Assembly: GCA_937889645.1 (NCBI GenBank)
Contig: CALBZE010000077.1
Coordinates: forward strand, 1 to 7,968
DNA length: 7,968 bases
Direction of reading: 5' to 3'
From: an uncultured bacterium
GTDB taxonomy: Bacteria > Gemmatimonadota > Gemmatimonadetes > Longimicrobiales > RSA9
This document shows, in pieces, positions 6,289 through 7,968 of the stretch. How positions within the stretch are numbered: position 1 is the first letter of the stretch; every line of letters begins with the position of its first letter. The translations under genes were made by a program, and so were the position numbers. Below the pieces are notes generated by a model, which saw only the letters and a list, made by a program, of their open reading frames with translations, made no database searches and was not told the origin of the DNA.

Positions 6289-7194
6289 CTATGGCGCAAA
6301 CTCGACCGTCGCCCCCACCCCTGCGTAATGGTACCTCTCCCCATACACCCGCCTCATCACCGCGAACGCGTACTCCCCCGAGCAATGTCCCGCCGCGAGC
6401 GCCTTCACGTTCCACTCGTTCCGAAGCGCGTCGACCAGCCGGTCGACCTCCGCCTCCGGCGTGGTCACGAGGTGCAGCCCGCCGATGATCCCGGCCACCG
6501 GCGTCGTCTTCGCGTCCACCGACGCCAGGATCCGCTCGATCCCCGGGTGCGAGCAGCCGACGACGACGACCTGTCCCGCCGGCGTGTCGAGCACCAGCGA
6601 CAGCTCGGGCGTCTCCCGGTACGCGCCGTCCGGGTCGCGGTTCGCGACGAGCGCGATCCCCGGCGCGAGCTCGACCCGTCCGGTGACGCGCCTGAACTGC
6701 GTCGGCCACGGCCCTGACCGCGTCACCGTCGCCGGCACGTTCCCGCCGAAGTACCTCATGCTCGCCGGGAGCTCCGGCCGCGTGCGCTCGAAGTACGCAG
6801 GCGACGTCGTCGTCCCGAAGTACTCGTCGCCGGCAGGGGCGTAGATGGGCACGTCGGGGTTGATCGACAGGACGTGGCGCAGCCCGTTCGCGTGGTCGCC
6901 GTGGCGATGGGAGACGACGACGAAGTCCAGCCGCGTCAGGTCGATACCGAGCGCCCGCGCGTTCTCGGCGAGCAGCTCGGCGTCGTTCCCGGCGTCGAAG
7001 AGGATGCGCTTGCCGCGGTACTCGACGAGCGCGGCGAAGCCCCAGTCGAGCCGGACGTCGTCGCGCTCGGAGAAGGCGTCGGCGATGATGGTGACGCGGG
7101 GATTGTCCTGAGCGAGCAGGACGGACGTGTTTAGCGCGAGCAGTGCGAAAAGCAGGATTGGCGGGACGCGAATCATGGCTGCAACACCGATCAT
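6289..7194 (-). CDS. Exported MBL-fold metallo-hydrolase, COG1237-like
   Basis: A 301-residue metallo-beta-lactamase-fold protein. The metal site is complete: H96-R-H98-G-D100-H101 (SHRHGDHANGL), His216 in VVVGCSHPGI, His241 in IIGGLHLV and His270 in AAGHCSGEYAF. WGFAALVEYRGKRILFDAG (51-69) followed by the GCSH, GGLH and GHCSG triplet is the layout of COG1237, the group that includes proteins annotated as dihydropterin ribofuranosyl-aminobenzene phosphate synthase. That annotation is not adopted, because residues about 8-28 form a signal peptide ending in LLAQ; an exported hydrolase of unknown substrate is more cautious. The start could be ATG 7194 or ATG 7176; the second gives a cleaner signal peptide, and neither has a strong ribosome site. 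It lies 60 bases after the broken toxin on the same strand and is followed by a hairpin, so it may be its own unit. Confidence 0.87.
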   Translation of the reverse strand: MIGVAAMIRVPPILLFALLALNTSVLLAQDNPRVTIIADAFSERDDVRLDWGFAALVEYRGKRILFDAGNDAELLAENARALGIDLTRLDFVVVSHRHGDHANGLRHVLSINPDVPIYAPAGDEYFGTTTSPAYFERTRPELPASMRYFGGNVPATVTRSGPWPTQFRRVTGRVELAPGIALVANRDPDGAYRETPELSLVLDTPAGQVVVVGCSHPGIERILASVDAKTTPVAGIIGGLHLVTTPEAEVDRLVDALRNEWNVKALAAGHCSGEYAFAVMRRVYGERYHYAGVGATVEFAP

Positions 7195-7254
7195 GTTCTC
7201 GAGGGCGGGCAGAAGTCACAGAAGCACCGTCTGGTCGCCCAGCCGGCCTCTTGA

Positions 7255-7490
7255 TCATCTCACGTCGCTAATCTCAACGAGTGGTTCTGCGCTCCGGATC
7301 AGATCCAGTGCAAAAGGCAGTGATGTGGAGCGAATGTGCTTCATTGCACGATTGGAGGTATTTCCGCAGGTGACCCAGATGACCTGCGGCGGTGGACCGA
7401 ATCGATCCAGTAACTCGCCGAAGTCTCGGTCCTTGGTCAAGACCACCGCACGAGCGCCGGCGAGCGCTACGCATCCAGCCAGATCTTCAT
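7255..7490 (-). pseudogene. DUF5615 PIN-like toxin, broken by an internal out-of-frame deletion
   Basis: ATG 7490 opens MKIWLDA, the usual start of DUF5615 PIN-like nuclease toxins with the first conserved Asp (Asp6), but TAG follows at once (7469-7467). Shifted by one frame, 71 codons from 7470 to TGA 7255 encode an intact C-terminal half: RAVVLTKDRDFGELL, FGPPPQVIWVTCGNTSN and AEPLVEISD, all typical of the family. The family is about 110-115 residues, so roughly 35-40 codons have been lost between the two parts, together with the frame. Missing material includes the acidic RDLGLRD-type segment. A single sequencing indel cannot explain the missing length. ATG 7490 overlaps the antitoxin TGA by four bases, the normal order for this module. 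The C-terminal frame extends upstream inside the antitoxin without a credible start, so a working toxin is unlikely. Confidence 0.82.
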
Positions 7491-7711
7491 GCAGCGAGAA
7501 TCGGATGATCGATCCTCCGACTGGCAAAGCGTAGCGCAGCCTCGATGTCCTCCTTCTCGAGGGCCGGCATCTCCTCGAGGATTTCAGAAAACGAGAGGCC
7601 TGCCGCAAGAAGGTCGAGCACGTCCGTCACCCGGATCCGCATCCCTCGTATGCAGGGACGCCCACCGCACTGCTCCGGATCCACCGTGATCCGCTCCATG
7701 ATCTCCTTCAT
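7487..7711 (-). CDS. DUF433 family antitoxin
   Basis: A 74-residue protein matching DUF433 (COG2442) over its full length: ITVDPEQCGGRPCIRGMRIR (8-27), then DVLDLLAAGLSFSEILEEMP and EKEDIEAALRFASRRID, a small helix-turn-helix-type fold. Members usually neutralise, and probably autoregulate with, the DUF5615 PIN-like toxin encoded immediately downstream. Here that toxin is disrupted. ATG 7711 is preferred because GGGAG (7718-7722) lies six bases upstream; ATG 7699, also plausible, begins the more typical MERITVDPEQ but its AAGGAG is only three bases away. The stop TGA overlaps the toxin ATG. The 208 bases upstream (7712-7919) should hold its promoter; no clear -35/-10 pair or credible gene was recognised there, and base composition is less GC-biased than in the genes. 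Confidence 0.88.
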   Translation of the reverse strand: MKEIMERITVDPEQCGGRPCIRGMRIRVTDVLDLLAAGLSFSEILEEMPALEKEDIEAALRFASRRIDHPILAA

Positions 7712-7918
7712 GCTCCGCTCCCAATCCTCACAAGGGACGACGACACAACCGCTTCCGCCAATCTAACCCCTCCGTCCAAGAAGCGCGACTCTCCTCGAGA
7801 CGTTCTACCGCCCCGCGAAAAGCACGGAGTATTGCGCTCACGGCGCTACTTCGCTGATAGACTGGTTTGGTTTCCACACAGAGCCGGGCGCGACCAATCC
7901 TGTCCCGGAGCAACCGCG

Positions 7919-7968
<50 letters not shown>

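Noticed and set aside
5798..7258. A 486-codon minus-strand frame over the MBL gene
   Set aside because: It is out of frame with the MBL protein, has an Arg/Pro-rich composition and no motif; the HxHxDH-containing frame is the real one.
7487..7608. Toxin start inside the antitoxin gene (117-residue version)
   Set aside because: That N-terminus is the antitoxin gene read in another frame; the true toxin start MKIWLDA lies at 7490 in a different frame.
7728..7913. A 61-codon minus-strand frame upstream of the antitoxin
   Set aside because: It starts at a TTG without a ribosome site, has no recognisable motif, and sits in the likely promoter region next to a suspect contig edge.

Overview
The window looks like a short, high-GC metagenomic contig. 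It enters at one end inside a gene and finishes in a run of 49 C, which is probably a sequencing artefact at the contig edge. The lineage is most likely Gemmatimonadota or a similar environmental group. This is inferred from the very high GC with G/C-ending codons, the N-terminus of a TolB-propeller amidohydrolase, and three exported propeller proteins carrying the 'DSAG' opening and 'GxGPGEF' motif that are abundant in that phylum. No rRNA, tRNA, CRISPR array, transposase or phage gene was seen.

Layout. Positions 1-541 (minus) hold the first 180 residues of an exported amidohydrolase with TolB/PD40 repeats, cut by the window edge. It is divergent from a complete MATE-family efflux transporter at 698-2143 (plus). 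A GC-rich hairpin at 2173-2204 separates the transporter from a convergent block of minus-strand genes. In transcription order that block starts at the contig's right end: an intact DUF433 antitoxin (7711-7487), a broken DUF5615-type toxin (7490-7255), an exported MBL-fold hydrolase of the COG1237 type (7194-6289), and three exported beta-propeller proteins (6116-4314, 4527-3457, 3460-2210).

Relationships. Propellers 1 and 3 are close paralogues. They flank the unrelated-looking propeller 2, and 2 and 3 overlap by ATGA, so they are probably co-translated. Propeller 1 has lost the stop codon its paralogue uses and runs on for about 161 residues into propeller 2 in another frame. The antitoxin and toxin also overlap by ATGA. 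The toxin has an out-of-frame internal deletion: seven N-terminal codons including the first conserved Asp, then a stop, then an intact C-terminal half in another frame.

No convincing new multi-gene system was found. The points most worth checking are the decayed toxin beside a preserved antitoxin, the run-on tail of propeller 1, and the duplicated propeller lipoprotein cluster of unknown substrate.
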